From assembly GCA_028455995.1 (NCBI GenBank), contig JABELC010000004.1, positions 1,922,001-1,986,000 of the forward strand: DNA of 64,000 nt, written 5' to 3'. A program made the translations under genes and the position numbers. Below the pieces are notes generated by a model. It saw only the letters and a program-made list of their open reading frames with translations, had not been told where the DNA came from and did no database searches. The stretch is from Scleromitrula shiraiana. Taxonomy: Eukaryota; Ascomycota; Leotiomycetes; Helotiales; Sclerotiniaceae. This document shows, one piece after another, positions 1-10,389 of the stretch; position 1 is the first letter of the stretch; the number at the start of each line of letters is the position of its first letter.

Positions 1-741
1 ACATATGGATAGATGAAATTATCAGACTAGACTTAGATTGATTTCATGTTCTTAAAAAATATTTAGAATTGATTATAGTACGCTGCGAAAAAACCAGGCA
101 CTAAATATCGTCACCAAGTAAGACAACAAATTATCTATTCCTCTTAACCACAATTTGGATATCGAGAGTACACTCCTATTCATTTCGTTATAATAAATCT
201 CTCATCAAATATCCTTCCGCATTTCCTCCCAAATGATGGAAGCATTCCACATAACATATTCGATGCGACCTTAACCTCCCACTACTCTTCGAATTTGGTC
301 ACCGCCTGATAAAAAATCACACTCGTTTTATTACTCCCTGTTTCTAACATTGCCAAATAAACCAAACACATGATCTCACTACTCGTGTCACACGTCGGTC
401 TTGGTAAGAAAATATATAAGGGAGAGCCAAGCCCCCAAGTAATATCTCCATAACTCCGGTTTCATGATTCCCTTATTGAGTTTCGGACCTCTCCCTTTTA
501 TTCTTGTGTTTCTATATAAATTTCGTTTCGATATATATAAATAGCATTTCATTCTTTTAAATTTCTCATATAATAGGTAAACCCTTAGACCTGAGATTTC
601 AATCAACTTGAATCATCACTCAATCAACCATCCAAATCTTACTCCCTCTTCACTTCAATCATCCACCCATCAATCTCTCAACTCATTCTCTCCACCTAAG
701 ACAAATAATATTCCCGTTCTTCTACATCTCAGCTCAATAGA
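1..741. other. Left-edge intergenic region
   Basis: No supportable gene. A TATA-like stretch (AAATATATAAGG) lies at about 409-421. The sequence from about 620 to 740 is rich in C, T and A with CATC/CAAT runs, the usual look of a 5' leader in this genome, just ahead of the small ORF at 742. A minus-strand 72-codon ORF at 388-606 has no recognisable features and was not called. Confidence 0.5.
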
Positions 742-1047
742 ATGCACAAATCCATTCTCTCCAATCTAAACCTAAACCTCCCCACAACCCGCCGCCTCAT
801 CAAACAAATCACCCATTCCCACCGCGACGCCAGCACCATCACAACGAGCAACCCATCGTCCGCTCCAATCCCATTGCAATACATCTATATGAATAGATTG
901 CAGTCGAAGGCTAGATACATGCCTTCCCCAACGAAGGTTCTGAGGGTATCCGAGGGTACTGGGAAGGCGATCGAGAATGGGATTGGGGCTGGAGTGGAAA
1001 TACTCTCTACGACTGAATATGTCAGGTTCTTAGGTAGAGGATTTTGA
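742..1047 (+). CDS. Hypothetical small protein, 101 aa
   Basis: I do not recognise this protein. It is a single open frame starting at an ATG preceded by a pyrimidine-rich leader. The first 40 residues are basic and Ser/Thr/Asn-rich without acidic residues apart from one Asp, loosely resembling a mitochondrial presequence. The second half (from about residue 50) reads as an ordinary soluble protein with a Gly-rich turn (GNGIGAG-like) and ends RFLGRGF. No membrane segment or known motif is visible. Nothing in the neighbourhood hints at a role: the next gene is 1.2 kb away on the other strand. Support is only ORF length, the leader and composition, so it could be spurious or part of a longer spliced gene. 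Confidence 0.4.
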   Translation: MHKSILSNLNLNLPTTRRLIKQITHSHRDASTITTSNPSSAPIPLQYIYMNRLQSKARYMPSPTKVLRVSEGTGKAIENGIGAGVEILSTTEYVRFLGRGF

Positions 1048-2245
1048 GTGGGTGATGCGGGCGGTTGCTTGCTGGTTTAGAACGGTGAGGATTGAAGAGA
1101 TTGGGTACTCCAAAACGATCAACCATTGCGAGACCAAATACTCAAACAGTCTATAATCCTAGCCTTCTATACTTTGAGCCATGCGCATGATCTATTTTCA
1201 AGAAAGGCAACAACTTCGACCCCAAGAGATTTGGGGTTTTACCAGCAAAGCTTCATCCAATTATTGCTTAACTGGAGAGAGAAAGTCTAGGATAGGAAGC
1301 GGATGGTTGGATAAACACTCGCTTTTCGACGAAGGTGTTCCTAGAAAAGCTACAGGCGCTTCCAACCTTGGAGTGTGAAGGACCGAGCTCTGAGAGGCCG
1401 AGATATGCGCTATGATAATTGTGCCTGGAGTTTATCAGATTGGGGCTTTTCCTTTTTTTCGATTTTAGTTCACTTTGAGAGTTAGATTGGTTTTGGGCCT
1501 CGAAGGGGTTATGAAGCGAAATTTGGATGAAAATTGGACAATTCCATTACTTGTTTCTCATCAATTGCTTAGAATGATTAAAGGACTATTTCCCAGCTCA
1601 AAAGATATAATGATTAATTCCTGGTTCGTGAATCGTTTGTAAGGATTAGTTGAAATTTGTTTGGTGAGGTTCGCCCTTGTAAGGAAAAGAAAGGGGGATA
1701 TACCAACTGCCCATACTTTATGATCATAGATATTCGAGGGGAAAATCCTCTTTGCTGATGAAAAGTGTAATAGTTAGAGAATATTAATGAACTAAAGCCT
1801 CATGCAATGACAGTCTCAATGCTCTGCAGTCGTGGATTGGTAGGTGTTGATGAAATGATGTACTGTAGTGAAAAATGCGTGGCTGCGGGATTCGCGGCTA
1901 TTTTTAGGTCCTGCAAGGAATTCAACTTGATATCTCTAGCCATCCAACATTGTTGTGAGATTGTCTATGAGAACTCCAACGGTACGCTTGTTTTTTCACA
2001 GGTCAACAATTAAAATCAACCCATCGTATGTTCCAATGTACCCATTAATTGCACACCACTTCATTTGAATTCTCCCCTCTCTACATATCCAGAAAAAACT
2101 TGCACGGGATTCTCACCCGATGCTGTGCTTTGCATCTCTTCCTTTAAGGATTTCAATCTATGAAAGACAGTCACTTGAGCATGTGTAACAGGCCCCGGGA
2201 TCTGCGAAACACCTTTATCGTTATCAACCACGGTGTAATTACAGT
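1048..2245. other. Intergenic region
   Basis: About 1.2 kb between convergent-facing genes. It holds small ORFs (1181-1378 and 1807-2013, plus strand) without supporting features. No repeat or RNA gene was recognised. Confidence 0.5.
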
Positions 2246-2890
2246 CTATTCGGAGAATTCTTCTATGGCGTGCGGGTCCATGCGATGATTTCGATATGCA
2301 GTGAAAGCATCAGGAATATTCTCATCGCAACAAGTATCTCCATGCACCAACATGATATTATCAACACTTGGCAAGTGTTTCAACATTGGGGAAAATGAAT
2401 ACGACGAAAATAGGAAAAAAGTATGCCTCAGTTCGCTGAAAGCTAATAACTTTATTCTCTCTGCATAGGGTGTTTTCTTAAAGCAATCGAAAAAATTGCT
2501 GATGGTTTGGGCACAAAGTTCCGACTGTTGACGCCGCCGCAGTATTCCTAAATGTTCAGGAAAGTGAGCCTCACGGAAATAAAGAAAATCCTTGTCATAA
2601 TTGATATATGTCCGAAAGACACTTGACAGTGTATATGGTGGCTCTACTTCTAGCAGCTCATATGATCTATTAGCTATAATGCGGGATTCGTGGCAAAAAG
2701 AAAGAATGGCTTCAGTAGAATAGTATTTGCGACGTTGTGGAGATTCCATGTATTTGATATCAATCAAACGAGGTTCTGTACCTTCTGCCGTCAGTTCCCA
2801 AATATCTTGTCGAATTTCGTAGGGAAGGTCTGAAAGTCGCGGAAACTCTTGAGTTTGTGTTGTAGAAGTGAACTCCATTGGAGCTACCAT
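2246..2890 (-). CDS. 2EXR domain protein (F-box-like, fungal), 214 aa
   Basis: This is a single-exon gene. The frame stays open upstream to 3025, but the ATG at 2888-2890 (protein begins MVAPMEF) gives the usual short N-terminus before the domain, so I chose it. Residues about 16-34 (FPRLSDLPYEIRQDIWELT) match the opening of the 2EXR domain, a family expanded in filamentous ascomycetes in which F-x-x-L-P-x-E-[IL]-R-x-x-I-W is diagnostic. The usual later block is also present (ILSFCHESRIIA, about residues 60-75), followed by the hydrophobic/aromatic segment FRTYINYDKDFLYF. Family members are cytoplasmic or nuclear proteins of unknown function. The N-terminal motif resembles an F-box helix, and protein-protein interaction is inferred, not shown. 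Confidence 0.8.
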   Translation of the reverse strand: MVAPMEFTSTTQTQEFPRLSDLPYEIRQDIWELTAEGTEPRLIDIKYMESPQRRKYYSTEAILSFCHESRIIANRSYELLEVEPPYTLSSVFRTYINYDKDFLYFREAHFPEHLGILRRRQQSELCAQTISNFFDCFKKTPYAERIKLLAFSELRHTFFLFSSYSFSPMLKHLPSVDNIMLVHGDTCCDENIPDAFTAYRNHRMDPHAIEEFSE

Positions 2891-3427
2891 GGTTTGCTTG
2901 GTATTTTGAGTGTATTTTAAACGTGATACGAAACCAAATGAGAAAATATGAGAAAACAATTCAGTCGTCGCTGCGTCGGTGGGTTTGGCTGTATGTAAGA
3001 GAAGGCAGTAATTCCAACTAGGCAAGATATATCTTCTTGCTTTATTATTTATGCCACTTCTCGGTATTGGTGCGTCGATATAGGAATTGTTTAAACGTTT
3101 TTGTTGTTCCTTTTCTTCTCTAATTGATCGGACTATAAGCCGTAAGCTCTTTTATTTAACAAAATGTTGGTAATATATAATCTTCAACATATCCACTGTC
3201 ATCTGGGTTCAAAATTATGATGATAATATCTCATATAATTGCAATTGTGAAGCAAATTCATAGATAATTTCATGATGAATGGGCAACCTCGGCGAAGTCA
3301 AAATGTCTCCACTTTTATTATCACATTACATCTCATGATCATTGTTATTAAGAAAATAAAAACCTTTCATCGTGGTGCTTTGTTCCATCCTCTTTGCTGT
3401 TGATTCGGTATATAAAAGCCCACAGCC
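2891..3427. promoter_or_regulatory. Divergent promoter region between 2EXR gene and paraoxonase-like gene
   Basis: About 540 bp separates two divergently transcribed genes. It is AT-rich. On the plus strand a TATA-like GGTATATAAAAG sits at about 3407-3418, only about 10-20 bp before the ATG at 3428. Either the leader is very short or this is not the functional TATA. No other element was recognised. Confidence 0.35.
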
Positions 3428-4817
3428 ATGGTGAACCTCCTATCTAAAGCGGCTATCGCCAGCATTATCTTTGTAGCGATCCTTTACCAATTGATCTTCA
3501 AGACTATCATCTTCGAAGTCCTGGGTTATGGGAGGTCTGTTGCTCAATTGAGCAATTTCACTTCAACCTGCGAAAGGCTTGATAATCTCGGGCTTGAAGC
3601 ATGTGAAGATATGTGGCTTCATGAGGAGACTGGCTACCTCTATATGGCCTGTTCCGATGTTGAGAGCCGCCTCCAATGGCTTCCAGCGTTTGTATTTTCC
3701 TCTCCTTGACGTATACCCAGATTCCAATTTCGGGGAGATTCAATACCAAGCGGCTAATGCGCTGTTGGAAACAGTGGTGAAATATTCAATACTACGGCAA
3801 GGGGTTTGAAAGATCGAATTGCTATTCTTGACACACGTGGAACCAGCAGCTTGGAATCTCGTCTTCGCTGGGTAACACCAGAGAACTTTTTGGGTAATGA
3901 AGGAGATGGAACTTTTAACCTCCATGGGCTTGACATTCGCACTGATTCAGCAACCGATACTCTGCAAATTCTACTCATTAACCATCGACCACCATTTGAT
4001 CCGATTACAGGCGAGGCTCTTGATCCAAAGGAAGTAGGAGCAAATTCCACAGTCGAGTTATTCCAAAGTAAGGTTGGCAGCGATTCCATGAAACACATAA
4101 AAACCTATGCAGATTCTGCGATTCAGACACCAAACCGAGTCACTTGGGTCAATGATCATGCTTTTGCGTTCACGAATGATCACAGTAATAAAATCGGAAT
4201 TGTAAGTTCTAGCTTCAAAGAAGATTCAATGGGCCTTGACTGACTATATTTGAAAGCGACGACAACTTGACCTGTTCATTGGAGGCGGCAGCGTTGGATA
4301 TTGCGACGATAGTGGCTGTAAAATCGCTTATTCGGGATTAAAAGGTCCAAATGGTCTAATTCTCGGGCATGACGGTTTGATCTACGTTCCCTCTACGTTT
4401 AGAAACGAAATCCATGTCTTCAAACTCACTGAACATGAAGCTCTCGAGAAACTGGACACTATAAAAACGCCATACCCCATGGATAACCTGAGTGTTGACA
4501 AGCATGGCGACATCTTTGCTGCTGCATTCCCGCAAGTTATAAAGTGGGTGGAGAATCTGCAAGATCAGTCTGTAAAGGTTCCAGCTGCAATTCTGAAAGT
4601 CCGAAGAGTAAATGAATCCGAACAGTCGGCTAATGAAGAATCGAGTAAGGAGAAGAATGTTGGGAAGAACAGTCAAGGATACACTGTCGAGACAGTAATT
4701 GAAGACAATGGATCAGTGGTGGCTGGAGCGACCGTTGCCGTGCATGATGCAGATACCAAAAAGCTATATATCGGGGGAGTCACGGCACCGTTTATTATGG
4801 TTTGTGAGATCAAGTGA
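3428..4817 (+). CDS. Paraoxonase/arylesterase-like six-bladed propeller protein, membrane anchored, 415 aa
   Basis: Exons 3428-3687, 3775-4201 and 4257-4817. Intron 1 (87 nt, GTTTGT...CAG) is in phase but contains stops; intron 2 is 55 nt with GTAAGT. Residues 8-30 form a hydrophobic anchor, as in PON proteins. The calcium ligands of the PON family have visible counterparts: Glu60-Asp61 (CEDMW), Asn-Asp in VNDHAF, Asn in GPNGLI and Asp-Asn in MDNLSVD. The catalytic-site His is in NLHGLD. The C-terminus (NGSVVAGATVAV...LYIGGV) is the conserved last blade. Family enzymes hydrolyse lactones and aryl esters in a Ca-dependent way at membranes or outside the cell; the substrate here is unknown. Length agrees with fungal members. 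The reading frame breaks are explained by splicing, so I see no pseudogene. Confidence 0.85.
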
Positions 4818-5963
4818 AGTATGACCCAGGCAGAATCATTGGAATTCCATTGCGGTATTGAATGCTTCTCCAGAGCCAATGAATTATATATATATACCAT
4901 TATGGATACTTATCGCGACGAAGAGGAAGTTTTGAGAATAGATTCAAGCAAACTCTCTCCTTCTCCTTCTTGCTGATTTTCATACCTACTCTGATTGTTG
5001 CCTCAACAACCATCTCTTTGATCATTATCTTACCTGCGTTGATCGAACCTTATTATCACATCGATCAAATACGCAAGGAATGAAATTTCTTTGCCCCGAA
5101 AACGAAGAATATAAATTTACATAAATATTCAGTATCTCGGTGACTGTACTGAAGAGAAGAGACTCGCCTAGAAAATGACGAGTAGATTCTGCTAGAGACA
5201 TGATGCCTAGTGCCTGAACTAGCTAGCATGACGCTATACAGTAGGCTCTCAGCACAAACGAAACCGAAAGCCGAGACTTTTAGAGCCACTATTTGCCTCT
5301 ATCTTTTTCTAGATGTCCACTATAATGTTCGATGGAGCTACTAATCGATTAATAGATTTATAGTGCAGCGTAAAGCTAAGACCCCAGATCTACCCAAACC
5401 CTGTGTCGTCATGTATTCTCACCTCTAAAATCTAACTTCCCCACATTGATTGCTAGGAAGATAGTCCTATATTTTCGCATGCGCATTCGCTAAATCTTCA
5501 TTCGCGTTATTTCCCTTCGCATAACTGCACTCACGGGTCATACTACTGTAGTGGTTTTTGATACGGCCGTATGAAGATGAAATCGTTATCATGAACTCTC
5601 TATTCATGAATGCGTAAACGAAAATACGACCGTTCTGACTTTTATATGTACGTATTTTTACAATATATTTACTTGGCTGCTCAGTATCTAGCAGTGAGTT
5701 ATACATATTGTCGGTGCAAATCTGGGCCGCTTGGTAGGTTTGTATATCTAAGTAAGGCTCAGTAGACTATGTTTACTTGCAGTCTTTTTACTAATGTTCT
5801 TGTATATATATCTGGTTGTCGCCAGGAAGTTTTCTTGTTATACTCAATTTCAATCATCTACATCCTTAAGTTTTCATCTCCAAATATCAACTAATTACTA
5901 TTGATCTGCACTATTATCCCCAGATCTGATCGATAATACCCCACATCCACTGCATCTGTTTAA
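4818..5963. other. Intergenic region upstream of RTA1-like gene
   Basis: About 1.1 kb without a supportable gene. It contains (TA)-rich runs at 4886-4900 and a perfect 12-bp palindrome ATACGGCCGTAT at 5561-5572, about 390 bp before the RTA1-like start. The last 100 bp before 5964 are pyrimidine/ATC-rich, typical of a leader. Confidence 0.5.
5561..5572. promoter_or_regulatory. 12-bp palindrome with CGG/CCG half-sites
   Basis: ATACGGCCGTAT is its own reverse complement and carries abutting CGG and CCG triplets, the half-sites favoured by Zn2Cys6 dimers. It lies about 390 bp upstream of the RTA1-like gene. A role in that gene's control is inference. A 12-bp palindrome can also occur by chance in 64 kb. 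Confidence 0.25.
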
Positions 5964-6953
5964 ATGGCCGACAACATCTCATTAGACTGCACGTCTCCAT
6001 CTCCTGAATGTCCAGTTTCAAGCACAATATATGGGTATGCCCCATCCCTCGGATTCAACGCCTTCTTCCTAGCCTACTTTCTCCTCGCTGCGATACTCCA
6101 CCTCATTGTCGGTATCCGCTACAGAACATGGTTCTACGGCACCGCCATTACCATCGGATGTCTGGGCGAAGTAACCGGCTACATTGGACGCATCCTATTG
6201 CATAAAAATGCATTCTCCACCATAGGATTCCAAATCCAAATTTCCTGTTTGATTTTCTCACCCTCGTTTATCGTGGCTAGTATATATGTTACATTGCAAC
6301 ATATGGTGCAAACGTTTGGGACTGCAAAGTCTCGCATCCCGGCAAAGTTCTACACATATATGTTTATTGCTTTCGATGTTCTATCTTTGCTGTTGCAGGC
6401 AATTGGCGGAGGGGTTGCGGCTAGTGCGGATGAGAATGAGCAGTTGAGAAATACGGGTACCAATCTCATGATAGCGGGTATAGTGTGGCAGGTTGCGACA
6501 CTTATAATCTTCGCCGCTTTGGTGATTGACTATTTTGTGCGCACTAGAAGATCGTGGGATCAAGTACCAATAAGTGCCCAAACTTTAGTAGCACAAAGAC
6601 CTTTCAGATTGTTCTGTATTGGTGTTACGGGGGCGTTCGTCGCCATTTTTGCTAGATGTGTTTATCGCATCGCAGAGATGGTAAATGGATGGGGAAATTC
6701 AATTATGAGGGATGAGGCTGGATTTATTGTTGTAGAAGGCTTGTAAGTTGACTTCTTCCTCGTATGTGCACACTCAAACTAATGCGCTGTAATTAGTATG
6801 ATTGTCATTGCTGTTCTCTTCCTCACAGTGTTTCATCCTGGGCTCTGCTTCCCTCGAAGTCGGCTTTCTAGCAACTCGAGATCTGGTAAATCTCTCGACG
6901 AAGGTAGCCAAGGGCCGGTAGAGAAAGAACTCTCTAGACGTGAATCTGTATGA
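5964..6953 (+). CDS. RTA1-like seven-transmembrane protein, 311 aa
   Basis: Exons 5964-6742 and 6797-6953, with a 54-nt intron (GTAAGT...TTAG). The protein has the RTA1 family layout: a short extracellular N-terminus with Cys residues, then seven hydrophobic helices (first about residues 31-51, last in exon 2). Motifs typical of the family are visible: EVTGYIGR after helix 2, the FIVASIY region, FIAFDVLSLLLQAIGGG in helix 4, FRLFCIGVTGAFVAIFARCVYRIAEM in helix 6, and LTVFHPG at the end of helix 7. RTA1/RSB1 relatives confer resistance to 7-aminocholesterol or export sphingoid long-chain bases in the plasma membrane; the ligand here is unknown. The spliced tail (51 residues after the junction) is basic/Ser-rich and cytoplasmic. 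Without the intron the ORF would stop at EGL, losing helix 7, so splicing is well supported. Confidence 0.9.
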
Positions 6954-8213
6954 TTTAATGGTTGATCCCAAGCATATCCTGTATTTAGCGAATTTTTGTA
7001 CCGATGGAAGAGCGTTGTTTTCCCGAGGAGCTTTCGACTTTTCTATTTTTGTTTCTCAGGCGCCATACGGAACCAGCCATAGGATGCGGGAGCGATCTAG
7101 TAGTGTAATAATGATTTGATGATAACGGCGCTGTTCTTGAGCTTGAAATATGAATTCTCAAATACATCAGCATAACTGTAAGAGAATGTGATTTAGTAGT
7201 CCTTTGTTACAAAACCAATAACGAGTGAATTCATCGCGAAAAAGTGATTCATTTCTCTAGGCCCGATCTGAACCTCAACTTAGCTGTCACGTCTACCAAG
7301 TGATTAGTTGAAATCACACTTCAGGATCGTAAGTATTGTGATGAATTGATATTCTGAAGGCGAGCACTGAACATTAAGTTGTATGGTTTGAAGAAAGCGG
7401 GTACTTTGAGACCGATAAGATTGCACGGTATTGATATACATGTTTTTATCACCAACTGGTAAGAAGCAACAAGACAAAACGCACGACCACTCACTTAAAA
7501 GAGTGAGCTTAGCCTGCCAGGCATTCACAAAGTCCTGTTAACATATTGCTATACCACCCTTATTCCCCTGCCCATAACTTTCTCTGCCCAACTTCAACTG
7601 GAACGCGAGTTCCTACCCATTAAACCCACATGGCGCGAAGAGGTGATTGGCGGAACTTCTGACTTTCTGGGCATCAAGATAGCCTGCTTGCAAATAACTT
7701 AAGAGATACTCTTGTCTGTCCTCGAGCATGCAACGCTACAGAATGCATTCAGTCCAATTCAATCAACAATGTCGCTGCCTTGGCCAGCGTGCCCCTCACC
7801 CGAGATCGTTCGAGTCCAAATCCTCCATATGACCGGCCACAGCTTCTTGTATAGAACCTTGATCACAAATTTCCCAGGCCCTGATTACCAAAGAATGTAT
7901 GTCCATGAACATCTCCAAGTTATGAACATAAAGTTAGGTGATTATCTTCCTAAATGTTTTTGATAGCCCCGCAATTACTCGCCGCAATCGCCGAAATGGT
8001 CTGCTTGTGAACCCTGTACAATCTTGGGTACCATACAAACACATGTTTAGCTGGAGAGACATTTCCCGGACAGAAGACTAGCGAGGAGTAGTTATGAGAT
8101 GGTGCAATTAAAAATCCAAATCTCGTGCTCGAGGGAACCCGCCGTTGTATAGGGCAATCTGCAAATTGAAGGTGTTCTCGTTTCATCGTTCAACTAGCTC
8201 ATTATTAGAAAGC
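6954..8213. other. Intergenic region
   Basis: About 1.26 kb between the 3' ends of convergent genes. Small ORFs (7304-7528 minus, 7712-7963 plus, 7950-8186 minus) have no family resemblance and overlap one another. No repeats were seen. Confidence 0.5.
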
Positions 8214-8936
8214 CTACCAACATTTGACTGCTGGCCCGAAGTTCAACACCACCTTCTCTTTCCCCTTGCTGGTCCATGCGGGACTCATACAAGGCGTGCC
8301 ACCAAAATCCCAAGTCTTATGGCACTGTAACAATAATCCTGGAATTCTCGGCACAAGACTTTGTTCTTCGTCGGCAAGTCCTGCATCATCCAAGGATATA
8401 TCATCGACTGATGGAAAGAGATCCATTCTGAACCAGTGGTTTCGTTTCGAACACCATTGTTGAACTATATCCCATAACATCCCCATCCTCAGACCATCTT
8501 CACACTCAATAGTACATTTCTGATGCCAAACGCCGGATCGTTGTCCCGTTACTTGAAGTATTTTGAATTGTTTACAGGCCGGTTGGAAAACAAGCATACG
8601 ACGCCAGCTAGCGTCGGCCCTGTTGAATGCTTCGGGACTTTCTTTCCACGGAAGTGCGTTTAATATATCCGCACCATACCTCCTCCCCAGAACAAAGTCA
8701 AAGAATATCCCAAATCTACTTTCAAGAAGAGCAGACCATGTTGGTGTTTCACCATAAAACTCTGAACGAAAGCATAGAGCCTTTTGGAGTGTCGGTGAAG
8801 TAAGAGCCGCTTTCCAACTTCTACACACCAAAGGAATATTTAAAAGAAGACAGGATTGTGGCAGAAAAGATAGAATATGTTCGAGAAGCTCAGGGGTCCA
8901 TAGGACTTTGGTTTGTGATTGAGAAGCTTCGAACAT
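8214..8936 (-). CDS. F-box protein, 240 aa
   Basis: This is a single-exon gene. The frame is open five codons further to an ATG at 8951; the ATG at 8934-8936 (MFEASQSQ) is preferred because the F-box then starts near residue 10. The N-terminal block has the F-box pattern: TPELLEHILSFLP, then LLNIPLVCRSWKAALTSPTLQKALCF (split here by positions about 12-24 and 29-54). The rest is the poorly conserved C-terminal half typical of Sclerotiniaceae-type F-box proteins, with Trp-rich stretches (SWRRMLVFQPACKQF; WFRMDLFPS). F-box proteins couple substrates to Skp1-Cullin ubiquitin ligases; no substrate-binding repeat (WD40, LRR) is visible. It faces the AT-rich island, so its promoter borders the repeat element. 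Confidence 0.85.
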   Translation of the reverse strand: MFEASQSQTKVLWTPELLEHILSFLPQSCLLLNIPLVCRSWKAALTSPTLQKALCFRSEFYGETPTWSALLESRFGIFFDFVLGRRYGADILNALPWKESPEAFNRADASWRRMLVFQPACKQFKILQVTGQRSGVWHQKCTIECEDGLRMGMLWDIVQQWCSKRNHWFRMDLFPSVDDISLDDAGLADEEQSLVPRIPGLLLQCHKTWDFGGTPCMSPAWTSKGKEKVVLNFGPAVKCW

Positions 8937-9293
8937 TGTGATATGGTTCAAATTTGAAGTACCTGTGTTGTTGGATTTTTATCGCTTCTCAGTCCAGGTT
9001 TAAGTAAGATGGTGAGATTTGTACAAATCCCATTGACTGGCTGTAAGGTCCGATAATGGTTAGACATTTCTACTTACCCCGCATCCCGCACTGTGCGCCT
9101 TGTTAAGTGGTATGGTGTACGACATGGTGCTGAATTGTCAACGATCTAATTTTAAGCGAATGAATTATATTATTATTTGATCGAATATACAATCATATGG
9201 ATTTTATAAAAGTTTCAACTGTTGATTTAATTTATTCAAGTTAAAATTATAAATAAATATCCGAGTCATGATTCGAGTTGATTATAATGATAT

Positions 9294-10286
9294 TTACTCG
9301 GTTAAATTAAAATTGAAGCACGCGCCAATTGCCGAAAACCCTCAAAATCGACGATTTTATACAAAACACCTCTTACGCCGATGTAAATAAATCGATCATT
9401 TATTTATAGAATTATTTAAGATATTAAATATAGATTATTTTTATATTAAAATATCTACTATTAGAATTTAAAGATTAAATAATGATTTTAAAATTTATAA
9501 TATCTATTTAAATATAAAGTAAAAATCGTATAAAAATACTATAATTTTAAATTGATTTAAATCAAGTAAATTATTATATTAAGAAGTAATAAAGATATAT
9601 ATAAATATATAAAAGAAAAACTTTTATTTAATATAAATATTATATATATTAAAAATATATAAAAGATATAATATAATAAAATTAAAAAGGGTATATTTAA
9701 TGCTTATAAGCATTAAATATCAAGCATTATCATATTAATTTTGATTTTTAAAAATCATTAAAATTACTTCAAATTCCTATATATAATAGTTTATATCCTC
9801 ATAATTACTATATTAAAATATTATTTAATATAATTTTGATTTGAATGAATTATTAAGATTTTTAAAGATTTTAAAGAGTTAAAAATACCCTTAAAACTTC
9901 GACTTTTCAAGACTATTATATTACATTTTAATATATAATATTTATATCAAATGAAAGCTTTTTTTTCTATATATTCATATATATCTTCATTATTTCCTAA
10001 TATAGTAATTTGCTTGATTTAAATCAAATTAAAATTATAGTATTTTTATATGATTTTTACTTTATATTTAAATAAATATTATAAATTTTAAAATTATTAT
10101 TTAATCTTTAAATTTTAATAGTAGATATTTTAATATAAAAATAATCTATTTTGAATATCTTAAATAATTCTATAAATAAATGATCGATTTATTTACATCG
10201 GCGCAAGAGGTGTTTTGTACAAAATCGTCGATTTTGAAGCGATTCGCTTATTTTGCGCGTGCTTCAATTTTAATTTGACCGAGTAA
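9294..10286. mobile_element. 993-bp element with long terminal inverted repeats
   Basis: The left end reads TTACTCGGTTAAATTAAAAT and the right end is its near-perfect reverse complement (ATTTTAATTTGACCGAGTAA). Homology continues inward for about 365 bp on each side: left arm about 9294-9655, right arm about 9920-10286. Both arms include GAAGCACGCG, AATCGACGATTTT, ACAAAACACCTCTT and CGCCGATGTAAATAAATCG. The arms differ mainly by single-base changes and by a replaced patch at about 9324-9345. The middle (about 265 bp) has no ORF. A palindrome sits near the centre. No convincing target-site duplication is visible (left flank ...AATGATAT, right flank CATGATCT...). This fits a non-autonomous, foldback/MITE-like DNA transposon. 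No transposase is in the window, so class and superfamily are unknown. Confidence 0.75.
9693..9720. repeat. 28-bp perfect palindrome inside the element
   Basis: The 28 bases at 9693-9720, centred on TGCTTATAAGCA, are an exact palindrome (A-T pairs continue to both ends). It lies in the unique core of the inverted-repeat element, not in the arms. It could form a cruciform or be a small protein-binding site; that is inference. Confidence 0.7.
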
Positions 10287-10389
10287 CATGATCTTAATAT
10301 ATATTAATAAACTTAACAGTGAAAATTCAAATAAAATAAATTACTATATATTACTACTAGTAGTATTATTATCATGCTAGTGATCATAG

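Noticed and set aside
1807..2013. 68-aa Cys-containing ORF considered as a small secreted protein
   Set aside because: No signal peptide (N-terminus lacks a hydrophobic core) and Cys spacing is irregular.
3428..4817. Paraoxonase-like gene as a pseudogene with frameshifts
   Set aside because: Both frame breaks are removed by introns with GT-AG ends that restore conserved family sequence across the junctions.
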